The position numbers were made by a program, and so were the translations under genes. From NCBI GenBank assembly GCA_034509755.1, contig CM067555.1, forward strand, positions 44,722,255 through 44,786,254: 64,000 nt of DNA. Reading direction: 5' to 3'. The notes below the pieces were generated by a model. That model was not told the DNA's origin and searched no databases. It was given only the letters and a program-made list of their open reading frames with translations. This document shows positions 47,101 through 57,798 of this stretch, one piece after another. Positions within the stretch are counted from its first letter, which is position 1. Every line of letters begins with the position of its first letter. The stretch comes from Anisodus tanguticus (taxonomy: Eukaryota; Streptophyta; Magnoliopsida; Solanales; Solanaceae).

Positions 47101-50100
47101 ATGACATTTTACCGTTAAATAATCATTACCATTAGTACTATGATCTATGTCAGAAGTGATAGCCATTTTGCTATTAAAATGATACAGTGCATAACGTAAA
47201 TACTGTTGTCACTTGCAAATTTAAAAACATTCCTTGTAACAGTTGATCTAGGAAAACCATTAAAAGCAGGATTATATGTTTCCCGAATGTAATGAATAAA
47301 ATCAGGAGAGGAAGGAAATGAAAAAGGCAAACCCTCCACCGCTATTAATTTTGCCATATTTTCTCTATCTGTGTTTTTATCATATTTAGGACCAAAAATT
47401 CCCCCTGTCGTTTGGTTAATTTGACCTTGTACTAGGTCGGGGACACAATGGAAACCTTGTCCCAACTCAGATGGCATTGACATACCCGATTTTTTAGCCA
47501 GGTATTGATTCCACCTAGATGTGTGCTCTCCTTGTACATATCTCAGTAAACCTCCCGTCCCATTTTTACCTTTTCCGGTTTTAAATTTATAAATATTTTT
47601 ACAAATTTTACATCTAGCTAGTTGATTCTATTCATCCATATAAAAAAAATGCCATGCATCTGATTTTAATTTTCGTTTTGTGGGGCCTCGATTCATATTA
47701 GGGGGAATAGGAGACATTCCAGTTTCAGTTTCAGGTTGAGACTCAGTCTGAGCCTGATGTTGATGTGCACTAGTGGATGTGTCATCTATATTATCGTCTA
47801 AATCAAATTCAGATTCATCTACTTCATCATCTATTGGTATATCATTAAAAAAAATATTTTCATCAATATTACTGAAATCAATCAAATCATCGGGACTAGG
47901 AATAGGATTACTAGAAGTACCCTTACCTTTATTACCCCTACTAGAAGAAACACTCTTACCCTTACCCGTAATCAAACGTTTAAATCCTTCCATTTTAATT
48001 GTACAAGTAAATAATTAAATAAAAGAAATTAAGTGCGATAATTAAAATTAAGTAACAATAATAATTTAAAGAAGGAACGAAGGTACTACACGCCGACGTG
48101 TAATCGAGGTTAAAAATTGAAATTTTTCTCGATGGATGATCCTCAAGCTAGTTGCCAACTTCACTCTCAATTTTTTTAACTTTGATATAATATTTAATAG
48201 TTGGAAGATTTGTAGAATTGTAGAGAGATAAATTGAGAGATTAGAGAGATTGTAGGAAGATTTGTGAGAAAAATGAAGAGGAAAATGAGTTATTTATAGT
48301 TGGAAAATAGGGTTAAAGTGTAAATATATTAATTTAGGGGTTAAAAATAAATATTAAGGGGGTAGGGGGGTTTATGGGGTGGGGGCAAAAATAGCCGTTA
48401 TAGCCGTTGCACAACGGCCAAAATCGAAATTTGTCCGTTGTTGCAACGGTTATTTTTGCAAAGGGGGAGCGGGACGGGCTAGGATCGGGCCGGGGTCGGG
48501 ATGGGCGGGACGAACCCCGGCCCCGACAATTTTTTTTTACTTTGGGGGATCGGGCCGGGCCGACCCGGCCCACTGTACAACCTTAGTATGTAGTAATAGT
48601 AAGGCAGCCATTTTGTTAGTTAGTTCAATAAAAATAGGATTAGTAATTAGTTAGTTAGTAGTAATAGTAAGAGAGGTCGTTCAATATTAATAGGATTAGT
48701 AATTAGTAATGTTAGTAGTATATTAGTAAGGGCATAAAAGTCATTTAAATATATATTTTGGTCGACCAACATTTATATTCATGCTTTTATAATAATATAG
48801 ATAGATAGATAGATAGGTGGTACTGATTTATTGGTCTACATGGCCAACCATAAATAACCCAACCTATCTAATTTAACCCAAAACAACTTGAAACCACTTG
48901 TCCATACCCAGTTCCTTCGATGTTTCACGTTTTGCAATTTGCAATTGAATAGATCCAAAAGACTAATAATGTCTTCTTCGTTAGAAGCTGCGATTTTTGG
49001 TTCAAAACCGGTTGAAACAAGCTTTGATCGGATCCAGATATAGATTCAACTCATCTTCTTCATGCTTTAACAATGGTAGATACATAGAAATCCAACCCCT
49101 ATAATTTTGAACAAATAACTTTGGATGGGTCGGGTTATTTATGGGTTGGGTCTAATACCACGTGGACCAATAAATCAGTACCACCTATTTAATTAAAGCC
49201 CTAAATATGCCATCTCATAATTCTGTTAAAAGGAGGTTCATTTTTAACCATAAAGGGGAATTAGTTTTCAATAGGTGGAAGGAGGGGCATTTTAACCCGA
49301 AATTTAACGTTAAGGGCAATGGTCGTCAAACAGGTGGAAGGAGGGCAAATTTAAACCATTTCTAATACATTATGGGCATTTTTGGCCTTTTTCCGAATTA
49401 TAAATAATCACATCAAACAATCAGAAACATGAAAATAACTACAATTTATGAAGTGTGTAGACCATGTAAGCAGACCAGCTTTAAAAGCACAAGATCTGCA
49501 TTATCAATAAAAGGAGACTCAGAAAAGAGGGGGAAGGGGGGGGGGGGGGGACCGATTAGAATTGGCTGAAAAAGGCCAGAGAGAGAGTGTATTAAGAAGG
49601 ATGCACGGGTTTTCTTCCGAGTTAAGCTGCGCAAGTCATTAAGGGACTAGCAAAAAATTGGTAAACCAAATTGTTTTGTTCGTTGTAAATTATGAATCTC
49701 CTTCAAGTATCAGTTTAAGATTAGACTCTGATGATACATGAGCGGACCAGTGGAAATTGGAAACCAATCCACAAAGTTCCGTTAGATAATGAAGTAACAA
49801 AGTTGTCATTGAGTGTTCAGATTCAGGTATTTTCGGGTTGCTTGACTGATCTTCAAAATTGATACTTCTGAATGAAGGGGAAAACATATGTCAATATACC
49901 TTATTACCTCATCAAAAAACAATTATATATGTCAATATGACAGAATAAGTTCAATGGCCGGAGAAGATGTCCTAAAATACAATATTAACAAAATAATGCT
50001 AACAAACTCATCGATCTTTTGAAGCATTCTTTTGGTGTATGTCTGTAAATTTCACTATTAAGATACTAAGAGCAGAGTTCCATATCAATCTTGAGAAGTT

Positions 50101-53100
50101 CTTTAACAGGATAATCATAGACAATGAACAATGCATACTTGCTAAAATTGAATACTTAATATAAGTTGCGGTAATTTCTATGTGAGAATACTTAAGAAGC
50201 CTATTCCTGGTAAATTATATCTTAAATAGTTAGTGGTAGAAAGAACTGCTTGTACTTTTGATTTGAAGGGGACAACAAAATATGATAATAAAGCCAATAA
50301 AAGATAGATAGAGAGGCATAGATTATGTTTCTTTTTACTTCTACAAGGATTTCCATGCATTTGAAAGATGTTATTTGGTGTAGCAGTTGTATACAGTCTC
50401 TCTGTTATTCTTTATATCAAATTCCTGTGGAATGTATGCTAGTAACTAGCCATTGATAGATTATTTTGCTATTAGGTTTTGTATCTAGCTTCCTATTCAT
50501 GTATAGCCATTTTCTCTCAAAACAAAGCATAGTGTGATATCAAAATAATTATGTTTCTTTGTCATGATCGATCCAACTTCAATCCAGGCTGGAATTCTTG
50601 GAAACATGCAAAATCTATATGAAACTGTAAAGAAGGCACAAATGGTTGTTCAAGTCGAGGCAGTACGTGTGCAGAAAGAACTAGCAGCGTAGGTGCTCCT
50701 AATAATTTTTTCCACCCGTTTTATGATTTGCAGTCCCTCTATTTTGCTTGTGTTACTTTTATGTCTTAATTTACAGTGCAGAGTTCGATGGCTACTGTGA
50801 AGGTGAACTTATAAAGGTATTGATTGCTTTCCCCGAAGATAGCTTTTTGTTTCTCATATGGACACCGATAAACCTGCAAAGAGTAAAAAATCGTGCTTGA
50901 AATGATTGATGTCTAGTGACTGCTTACATTTTACTGTGGGCTGTTCTGTAGGCAACACTTTCTGGTAACCAACAGCCAGTGCGCATTGAAATAACTGACA
51001 CTGCAATGGACTTGGGACCCGAAGTAAGTTTATATATTTTGGCCTATTCAAACTTTGCACATAAATTGAAATGAAGTAATATGCAATATTTGTATTGGAT
51101 ACTCCTAACTGGGCGAAGTAGAAAAAAACCAAGTATTAGATTCTTATTTCTACATGTCTAGTGGAGTTTTAGTTTCAGTATGGTTACTAAGAGAGTTATG
51201 ATTTATGCGAACTTTTTTGGAGAGCACACGTGAATCCATGATTACAGTTTGTTACAATTCTTTGAATAAAAAGGGTAGCCTGTGCAAAAAGCATCTTACG
51301 TTCCCGCATGGTCAGGGGAAGGGCTGCATCCCAAGGGGGTGTGATATAGGTAGCCCACTCTTCTACTATATTTGTTCTTTGTTTATGGTTGATGATGGAT
51401 ACGGATAGTCAGGGCCGTTCCTATACTTTTAAAGGCCCGGTGCGAGAAACAAAAAGAGGCTTTTTTTTATTCACATGAAAAATTAAAATTAACTAATTAA
51501 TCAATATTGAAAAAAAAATTATTGATCAAAACATCAAATAAATGTATAGTAAACACTATATTCAATTCAATGTTTTCAATTTCAGTACAATAATGCTACG
51601 AAAAGAAACCTTAATGCCATTACATGAAAGATTTAAAAGAAAAACTATCATTACATTAGACATAGAAAATTGAAATCTGATTTTGTATTTTAAAAAAAAA
51701 GTCTTTCACTGCTCATTGGATTTGAACACACGACCTCTCACTAGAGAAGTATTTTTTAAAGGAGCCCTCAACCGCTAGGCTACAACTCTGACCGATAAGA
51801 TTGAAGTCATTTTTAATACATATCTTAATATTTGAAATCAATAAAAGAAAAATAAAATTTCTAGGGCGGAGGCCCCGCCGGCCGGGGGCTTGTGCGGCGG
51901 CGCTGCCTCGACCGCCCCAGGGGCGGCTCTGCTGATAGTCTCCTATCCTTTGTTTATTCTTTCTGTAGATATTCTCTTATCTCACTCAGTTGTAACTTTT
52001 GCAACATGAAGAATATATATTTTATAAAATCTTGATAAACCATAAAATTCATGCAAAGATAAGAAAAAATATATACTAATAACTAGGGAAATAAATTAAA
52101 AATTGGCACACCTTGTAGCAAGGTTATATTTAGTTAAAAATTCTATATTTACTGTGGAAGAGAGTCAGGAATTCAACTTATAGGTTCTGAATTTTAGAAC
52201 GATGACTTTAAGTCGTAATAATTGGGTTAAATTTGATATTTGTATATATTTAATGAACTTCTTAACACAAATATATTATTATTTGAGGCTTTGAGCAAAA
52301 GCTACTGGGTTCTGCCGAGCCCGTGTCCTAGCTTTCTAGCTAAGCCCCTGACTTTGGAGAATGTTGTGTCAAGAAACCTTTTCCGGTATTAATTATCATA
52401 TTCTGCTCAAGAAGAAACTTTCTGTAAAATCTTCCCACAAAATCAAATGAAAGAAAGGAAAGTAAGATATTCGGCCCGCTCAAAACTAGCTCAGTTGTTG
52501 AGCATAATTTGCGACGTATGAAACTTGTCGGTCTTGTTGTTCTTTCTATTGAGCATGCTGTATGTTTGATGGATGCAGAAACTCTCACTTCTAGTAACAG
52601 AGGCGTACAAGGACGCGCACCAGAAAAGTGTACTGGTGAGAAAAACTACCTTTCTTGTATGGTTGCCTTTGATCATCTAGGGTGTGTTTATGGAGGAAGA
52701 AAATATTTTTCAATTTTTCCCGGGTATCCTGATCTGGACGCCACAAAAAATTAGGGAAGCCTTTTTCGTGAAAGACTTTTTGCGACTGGTGAGAAGAAAA
52801 CAAGTTCCTTTAAAATGGGGGAAATGACTTCCCTAGTAGGAGTGGGGAAAACAATCTCCGTAAGGTACAGGTAAGGTCTGCGTAAACTTTTTTCTCCCCA
52901 GACCCACTTTGTGGGATTTCACTGGGTTTGTTGTTGTTGTCTACTCCCCACTTCCCAACGGCCCCCAATCCCCACCCCTTGACCATCTCACCCCCTGCCA
53001 CCCACAAACTTCCACTCTCCACTCATCTCATCCTCATAGTGTTTTCCTAGATTGAAATAAATGCTCTTGGGACAATTTTTTTTGCTCAAGTACCATGCAC

Positions 53101-53305
53101 TAGAAAATAAGTAACTCACTTATTTTCCAAGAAACATTTTCTAGAAAAACATTTTTCTTCATACCAAACACACCCCTAGTATATGCTTTCCTGCTTCATG
53201 GATTTGACAGGAAATAATGTCTTCGAATGCCAGGCAATGAAGGAGAGAATGAGCAATCTTGCTCAGAGCTTAGGGATGCCAGCAGGATTAGAAGGAATGA
53301 AGTGA
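41133..53305 (+). CDS. STIC2: chloroplast YbaB/EbfC-family nucleoid-associated protein (STIC2-like)
   Basis: Seven exons: 41133-41232, 43716-43849, 50588-50688, 50777-50816, 50952-51023, 52579-52635, 53234-53305. All introns are GT-AG and the frame closes at 191 residues. The N-terminal about 75 residues are Ser/Thr-rich with few acids, as in a plastid transit peptide, and the cleavage region looks like RRSFHVHGLFGGKK. From about residue 79 the YbaB/EbfC fold is clear: AGILGNMQNLYETVKKAQ, the VQVEAVRVQKELAA helix, the GxGE-like turn (here EGELIK), and a final helix ending in GLEGMK. Bacterial relatives bind DNA as dimers; plant STIC2 is linked to plastid nucleoids and thylakoid protein biogenesis. 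The coding frame is intact although introns are expanded by transposons. The exact paralogue is not certain. Confidence 0.93.
41580..41802. mobile_element. hAT-type MITE in intron 1, exact 8-bp target duplication
   Basis: GTTGTAAT stands on both sides (41572-41579 and 41803-41810). The element begins CAATGATGGATCC and ends CATCCGCCCCTG, whose inverse CAGGGGCGGATG is a typical hAT terminal repeat. Length is 223 bp, non-coding. Confidence 0.85.
41880..42436 (+). mobile_element. RTE-type LINE 3' fragment in intron 1
   Basis: The start encodes the last residues of LINE ORF2 (VIRQDMTQLQLTEDMT-like), also seen in the copy at 53944-54762. It is followed by the 3' untranslated tail ending in GTTGTTGTTGTTG. 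A 41-bp segment is tandemly duplicated at 42235-42316. Strongly 5'-truncated. Confidence 0.8.
42437..42524. mobile_element. right-end fragment of a hAT-type MITE
   Basis: Contains ACTGGGTTCTGTCGAACTCG and ends GTAGCTCCGCCCCTG, matching the right end of the MITE at 52156-52352. The left part is absent where the LINE tail begins. Confidence 0.55.
42804..42999. mobile_element. small hAT-type MITE in intron 1
   Basis: GCTATTCC flanks the element at 42796-42803 and 43000-43007, an exact 8-bp duplication. The ends CAAAGGCGGATTCA and the inverse of the right end CATGGGGGATCCAA are weak inverted partners. Length is 196 bp. Confidence 0.75.
44284..44314 (+). repeat. short LINE-tail relic
   Basis: ATGTGGGATTACACTGAGTA followed by TGTTGTTG matches the last bases of the RTE LINE tail. 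Only about 30 bp remain. Confidence 0.6.
44449..44500. repeat. perfect 19-bp stem-loop in intron 2
   Basis: ATATGGAACTGCCAAATTT at 44449-44467 is followed after 14 bases by its exact inverse at 44482-44500. It lies about 250 bp before the MULE-type insertion. Probably the two ends of a tiny inverted element or a small hairpin. Confidence 0.85.
45204..48582 (-). mobile_element. hAT transposon (Ac-like, BED finger) nested in the MULE-type element
   Basis: The ends are GGTGTCCAATG on the left and, inverted, GGTTGTACAGTG on the right. They are flanked by TTAGTTAG (45196-45203) and TTAGTATG (48583-48590), an 8-bp duplication with two differences. Subterminal GC-rich repeats of GGGCCGGG/GGGTCGGG type lie at 45215-45345 and 48470-48575. 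The transposase gene runs on the minus strand between them. At 3.4 kb it is near full length but inactive because the frame is broken. Confidence 0.85.
45575..47993 (-). pseudogene. hAT transposase with BED zinc finger (broken)
   Basis: Starts at 47993. The N-terminal part is Ser/Asp-rich, then a BED-type zinc finger (SDAWHFFYMDE followed, after a stop at 47628-47630, by CKICKNIYKF and later His residues). Next come a helical linker (AVEGLPFSFPSSPDF), the catalytic core with ITLDNASSND at 46969-46940, CACHIYNLVVKDGL, and STRWNS at about 46690. The C-terminal dimerisation domain is at 45895-45700 (LNIQVSSTSSESTFSAG). A frameshift lies between 47166 and 46969. In-frame stops at 47628, 46481 and near 45935 (a TAG where Trp is usual) disable it. 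Confidence 0.92.
49396..50587. other. remainder of intron 2 of the STIC2-like gene
   Basis: Intron sequence with poly-G (about 49537-49551) and no recognised gene or complete repeat. It ends with the acceptor AG at 50586-50587. Confidence 0.6.
51410..51931. mobile_element. hAT-like element in intron 5 carrying a tRNA-like region
   Basis: CAGGGCCGTTCCTA begins the element and the inverse of its end is CAGAGCCGCCCCTG. Flanks CGGATAGT (51402-51409) and CTGATAGT (51932-51939) agree at seven of eight positions. The right end is very GC-rich (51860-51925). A tRNA-like segment lies at 51710-51792 on the minus strand. No transposase. Confidence 0.7.
51710..51792 (-). other. tRNA-like pol III promoter inside the hAT-like element
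   Basis: On the minus strand TAGCCTAGCGGTTGAG (about 51767-51782) fits an A box and TGTTCAAATCC (51718-51728) fits a B box, about 45 bases apart. The acceptor stem does not pair convincingly and no intact tRNA is formed, so this is a SINE-like head or a tRNA relic, not a functional tRNA gene. Confidence 0.55.
52156..52352. mobile_element. hAT-type MITE in intron 5
   Basis: Starts near GTCAGGAATTCAACTTATAG and ends GCTAAGCCCCTG, with the internal phrase CTACTGGGTTCTGCCGAGCC shared with 42460-42500. A clear target duplication was not found, so the ends are approximate. Confidence 0.5.
52800..52940 (+). mobile_element. LINE/SINE tail in intron 6
   Basis: AAGGTCTGCGTAAACTTTTT and CCACTTTGTGGGATTTCACT, followed by GTTTGTTGTTGTTG, match the 3' tail of the RTE LINEs in this window. 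No coding part is left. Confidence 0.65.
53041..53190. repeat. non-coding dispersed repeat in intron 6
   Basis: Phrases such as TAACTCACTTATTTTCCAAG and TTCATACCAAACACACCCC are typical of a widespread plant MITE-like repeat. Ends could not be fixed. Confidence 0.4.
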
Positions 53306-53567
53306 TCGAGATAATCAGAAAGAAGCTCCCATTTTGTTTATATTTGCAGCAATTAAGTTTGACTATGAGGAATGTATTGCACCTTTATTATTTGCTGTTA
53401 TTTCCCCTATTGATGTAGTAAACACAGTAAAGCAAAAGGAGCAAGTAGCTGGCAGGAGCAAGTCATCTTATTTGGACTTCGTTCTACTTGTTCTTTTCTT
53501 CTTTGGGCTTAGGCATTCAGCTGTGCATCAATGAAAAAGGTTCATATTGAAAGTCATCATATCAACT
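53306..53567 (+). other. 3' flank and probable UTR of the STIC2-like gene
   Basis: T-rich sequence between the stop codon and the LTR that starts at 53568. No clear AATAAA signal is seen. The insertion lies only about 260 bp after the stop codon. Confidence 0.5.
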
Positions 53568-54951
53568 TGTTTTCCGGTAAAAATGATTTCTACCAAAAAG
53601 CGCAGTTAGAAATTTGTATTCAAGGGTTTAAAGACAAGTAGGTCGTATTCGATTGGAAGACCCTTTTGATTGAGTTCGGGATTGATATTTAAGTTACAAA
53701 TGAATGGTATTAAAAACACTATTAAAAATATGATAACAAGCAAGTAAAGAAAATTAGTAGTTTGAATTTGAAATTGAAAATAAGCTATGAATTGAATAAG
53801 AGCCAAGCTGAGAATAGTGTATTAGTTTGAGAGAGATCTGAGTTATAAGTGTGTGCTTAGAGAGTACAATGTGTCTTCCTTCTCTTCTAAGTGTTACATA
53901 TATAAGACAAAACTTAGACTATTACGACCCTAGGGAGTTATGGCAATGAGGATTGACGAGGATGTCACACATCGTATTGGAGCAGGGTGGTTGAGATGAA
54001 GGCTCGCATCTGGTGTTTTGTGTGATAAGAAGGTGTCATCAAGACTTAAAGATAAGTTTTACAGAATTGTAGTGAGACCGACGATGTTGTATGGGCGGAG
54101 TATTGGCCAGTCAAGAACTCTCATGTTCAGAAGATGAAAGTTGCAGAAATAAGGATGTTGAGATGGATGTGTGGGCTGATTAGGAGAGATATGGTCAGAA
54201 ATGAGGAGATTCGGGACAAGGTAGGGGTCGCCTCCGTAGCGAACAAGATGCGGGAGGCGAGACTGAGATGGTTCGGACATGTCCAGAGGAGAGGCATAGA
54301 GACCCCGTTGAGGAGGTGTGAGAGGCTAGCGATGAAGGGTTGGAAGAGAGGTCGATGAAGGTCAAAGAAGTATTTGGGAGAGGTGATCAGGAAGGATATG
54401 ACTAGTCTTCAGCTTACTGAGGACATGACCCTAGATAGGAAGGTGTGGAGGTCGAGGATTAGGGTAGAAGGCTAGTAGTAGGATTAGTAGTACCTTCTTT
54501 TCTGGATGGCCCAATATTATTTTTGTTATTTTCTTGTATTTCATCTTAGCATTCGCATATCTCTTATTGTTAATTTTCTATTGATACTTATTGGCCTTTT
54601 TGCTTTAATTTTCTTGCTATTTTGATGTTGCTTTTGTGTTACATGAGCCGAGGGTTATCGGAAATAGCCGCTCTACCTGCCAAGGTAGAGGTAAGGTATG
54701 CGTACACTCTACCCTCCACAGACCCCACTTTATGGGATTACACTGGGTATGTTGTTGTTGTTGGAGTTATGGTGACATGAGCATACTGACGTCATTACAT
54801 CCACGCGCGCTGCGACACTCTGATATAGGTAGGCTGATGTGATGAGAGTTGTTGGAAGTGGGAGATAGTTGTGAAGATCTGTTAGAGTTTTTCGAACCAT
54901 AAAGCTTCTCATTTACGCTTAATGCCTTCGGGTGCTTTTTTATCCAAAACA
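53568..54951 (-). repeat. 3' LTR of TAT element, split by LINE
   Basis: Plus-strand ends are TGTTTTCC and CCAAAACA. Apart from 53944-54772 (LINE plus duplicated target) it aligns with 61588-62130. On the minus strand its start TGTTTTGGATA matches TGTATTGGCTA of the other LTR. Confidence 0.88.
53944..54762 (+). mobile_element. RTE-type LINE, 5'-truncated, inserted in the LTR with a 10-bp target duplication
   Basis: GGAGTTATGG flanks it at 53934-53943 and 54763-54772; the other LTR carries the same site once, uninterrupted, near 61942-61951. The LINE encodes the C terminus of ORF2 (KDKFYRIVVRPTMLYG, MLRWMCG, LRWFGHVQRR, then TEDMT), with a few frame breaks. It ends in a tail of GTTGTTGTTGTTG. 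It cannot move by itself. Confidence 0.93.
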
Positions 54952-56690
54952 TATAGTACCCCCACTTTCCGAGCTTTTCGAGCTTCGTGGGACCGGGAAG
55001 TAGAAGAACTTGTCAACCACCAATCTCGTAGTACTATGTCCTTAGGGGATAGTGCACCGATTCAGTTGTCCATCACCCCATCTACTTATGCTACTCCTCC
55101 GGTAGCCATTGATCCGGCATCTGATGCCAGCGGAGAAGAGGATCCTGTTTTAGAGCCTACCCCCTCGAAGGGCTAATAAATCTGATGCCGGTGCTACTAG
55201 CCTTTTCAGGAAAATCTGTCTGTCTGATAAGATGAACTCCTGTGCTTATTTCTCCCTTGCTCCTACCCAAATTGATGGTGTGGCTCCGGGCCCGACCCCT
55301 ATCCCTTGCATTCCGTCATCATCACGGGCTCCCTCTGCATCAGCTTCTCATAAGGAAGTCCCCACCCCTCAAGGTACCATGCCTAGGGGTCGTACTGAGA
55401 GTCCAAATGTGGGAGCACGCAACGAGGGTGCTCAGCTATCCCATAGGTCTTGACTAGTGGACACTTATCTTGCCCCGATCCATAATCCCATATCTCATCG
55501 GCAAGTCACTCTGACCATACCCCGGGAATGCAACCTTCTTTCGAGGCCAGTAGGGGTGGCCAACTACTTGTGGCCTCTGGAGAGCGAGAGAGATAATGAG
55601 AAAATAGTGAGGGTCTCTGGCAACTGTTTGTTAAATGTCGGGGCTCATGCGGCCGCATAACTATGCTTTCTTCATACTTTCCGACCTACTTCATATGTCT
55701 TCTCATTGTAACACCCTGATTTCTGAATTTATTACTTCCTCAGGCAAGTCTTCTCACCATGGAGGGCTTTCAACAAAAAAAATGTTGAATAAAGAGAAAT
55801 GATGCTAGAGTATCATGCATTACAGGAAAGGGTCTCTGTTATAGAGAGCCAACTGATATTCGCTGAGGATTTGGAATCCAAGCTGCCTCAATAAGAGCAA
55901 GACAGAAAGGTTTACAGCGAGGAAGCCCAAAGATTTCACAAGGAGCTCTTGGACCTTCAGAGAAAGTGGGCTGAGCACTAGGAGCATTTTGCTAGCATAG
56001 TCAAGAGGGAAACAAAGATGACCGAGCAACTCCGGATTATGGGGGTTGAGGTCGAGGCCTGTTAGAGGGACAAGGCTTCCGCTGAAAGAGACCAGCGGGT
56101 ACTAGAAGAAAGGCACGAGGGTTTGTTAACTCGTTATGATAGGCAGGTCAAATGCAAAGCCTGTCCAAGAATAATGCTTACCTCCAGGAGGCTTTGCAGA
56201 AGGGTCAATATGACCGATACAGATGTCAACATTCAGCAGCTGAAGTTGTATTTTATCTTTGAAAAGACCCATGTTGTGTACTAAGCTCGTCGACAAGTTC
56301 TCCAGGAGGTTCGAGAGGGCTGGATAAACGTAGAGACTGCCTTGGCTGACACTTTGAGGGTAGAAGAAAGGGCTTACGAAGCTCTGCCTGTGCGTGCCCC
56401 GTCTGTGGATATTGCTTCGTCTTTCAATGATGAGAGTTGGTCGCATGAGGGTGAAAAAGAGACTCTGCCCAAGCATGAGATGCATTCGCTAGAGGTTCCC
56501 ATGGCTGAGAGCGTGAGCGGAGAATGCAAAAGGGTGGTGACCTCTCATGGGAGCCCTTCTATAGCTCCGGAAGCGGGAGGAGATGGCGCAGAGACGACCT
56601 TCCCGAAGGATCCTCAAGTTGTTGTGCCCCCGGAGATGCATGCCCTCTTTGGAAATTTAGACGCTCCGATTGCCGAAGCTTGACCTTCAT
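54922..56690 (+). pseudogene. antisense additional ORF of the TAT element (broken)
   Basis: Codes on the strand opposite to gag-pol, between pol and the 3' LTR. Fragments are: 54922-55173; 55232-55453 (Pro/Ser-rich); 55800-56340, a heptad-like Glu/Arg/Leu-rich coiled coil seen across several stops (ERVSVIESQL, RFHKELLDLQRKW); and 56342-56683 (DTLRVEERAYEALPVRAPS, acidic tail). The amino-acid use is clearly protein-like, not random. Antisense ORFs in this place are known for Grande/RIRE2-type TAT elements; their function is not established. Frame changes and stops break it. Confidence 0.65.
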
Positions 56691-57798
56691 ACTCCCTGCG
56701 TGGAGCTTTTTCAATGTTTTATATATGTTTTTTTCCTTATTTAGACAATTTGATTTGTATTTGTCGGTACTGCCCATGCTTTCTCGGCCCCTTTTGCATT
56801 CCTTTTAGTGATAGTTCTTTTCTGCTTGTAACTGCCGAGTTTATTATATCAAATTTCCTAAAGTCCTATGAGGGAGGCGTTTGATTATTAATTGTCACTC
56901 TAGTTATGTTGGTATGCTTTGTGGTCGGGTGTGTTAATTACACGGTCCTTTGAAGTAAAGCAGTTCAACCATAGGGATCCTTTCACCCAAGGACTCCCTC
57001 ATCAGGACTATGCTCTATGGCGAATTTGAACGCTTGTGTTTAAGTTCTGCGATGTGTATTTTTATTTCTTCGCATCGTATGCGTTACTTTGAGCAATCGC
57101 TTTCCCCAATCCGGGAATATTACTTTCGGACGCGTATTTTGTGATTGGAAATTTAAATCATACATTTCATAATAAAATGAGGGCCCCCATTTGTTCGGTG
57201 CCTACAAGGAGGACGTCTTGACCTCACCTTATATTGGCATAAGGTTATGTTTCCTTCACGCTCTGGGGCCAATGGACCGTGTTGTGTGTTCGAGGTGGAT
57301 ATTATCGGGTCAGGGAGGACGCGTTCGTACCAACAACGTTAGAGTGTAGGAAGCTTTCGTAGCAAGCCTATTTTTATACATTCCATTCGATATTCTGACT
57401 TGAATACATGCTTATTGTTTATAAAACTTAAAAAGTACAAGGAAAGGCGATGGCCCTCGGCCCCAGTATCTAGGAGAAAATAGTTTCCCTTTGCATTTGA
57501 TTCCCTAGGATGAATTCTTCTAAGTAATACGTTTTTCAGTTGTTGCCTTGTTAAAAACCTTGCCGACAAAAACCCATTTGGGAAAAAAACTAGTCAAGGA
57601 AAATAGTGCAACACACATTTTCCGATCTTCATTTCGACGTCTTCCAGGTCAGTCCCAGTCTTGATGCCAATCCCAATCCTGCGTTCATAAAAGGTTATGG
57701 AATCGACCACGAACTCCGGTAGGCTCGGTGTTCGTATCATTGATCAGTTATTGATAGGTCAGATCATATTCGCTTATCTCGACTGACCATTTTGACAG
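56691..57798. other. non-coding interior of the TAT element
   Basis: About 1.1 kb between the antisense region and the end of ribonuclease H. No integrase motif (no zinc HHCC, no DDE spacing) is visible on the minus strand, where it would be expected. The open frame at 57339-57569 has no motif. Confidence 0.6.

Larger units (their letters stand above)
44747..49395. mobile_element. MULE-type element in intron 2 with exact 9-bp target duplication
   Basis: AATTATAAA occurs at 44738-44746 and again at 49396-49404. Between them, inverted ends of about 200-240 bp begin CGGAAAAGG and run through phrases such as AAATTTCGGGTTAAAA and CCTCCTTCCACCTATTG on both sides. The 9-bp duplication and long inverted ends point to a Mutator-like element. 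It has no transposase of its own; a hAT element (45204-48582) is nested inside. Further inverted blocks at 48819-48870 and 49130-49195 belong to the right half. A related copy lies at 37827-38349. Confidence 0.85.

Noticed and set aside
48334..48654. Arg/Gly/Pro-rich open frames on both strands
   Set aside because: They translate the GC-rich subterminal repeats of the hAT element and are not genes.
49536..49551. poly-G runs (also near 29818 and 60130) as functional G-quadruplexes
   Set aside because: Single homopolymer runs without the four-tract pattern; more likely slippage or sequencing noise.
54636..54952. small open frames in the LINE tail and LTR (both strands)
   Set aside because: They lie in untranslated LINE and LTR sequence and recur only because the repeats do.
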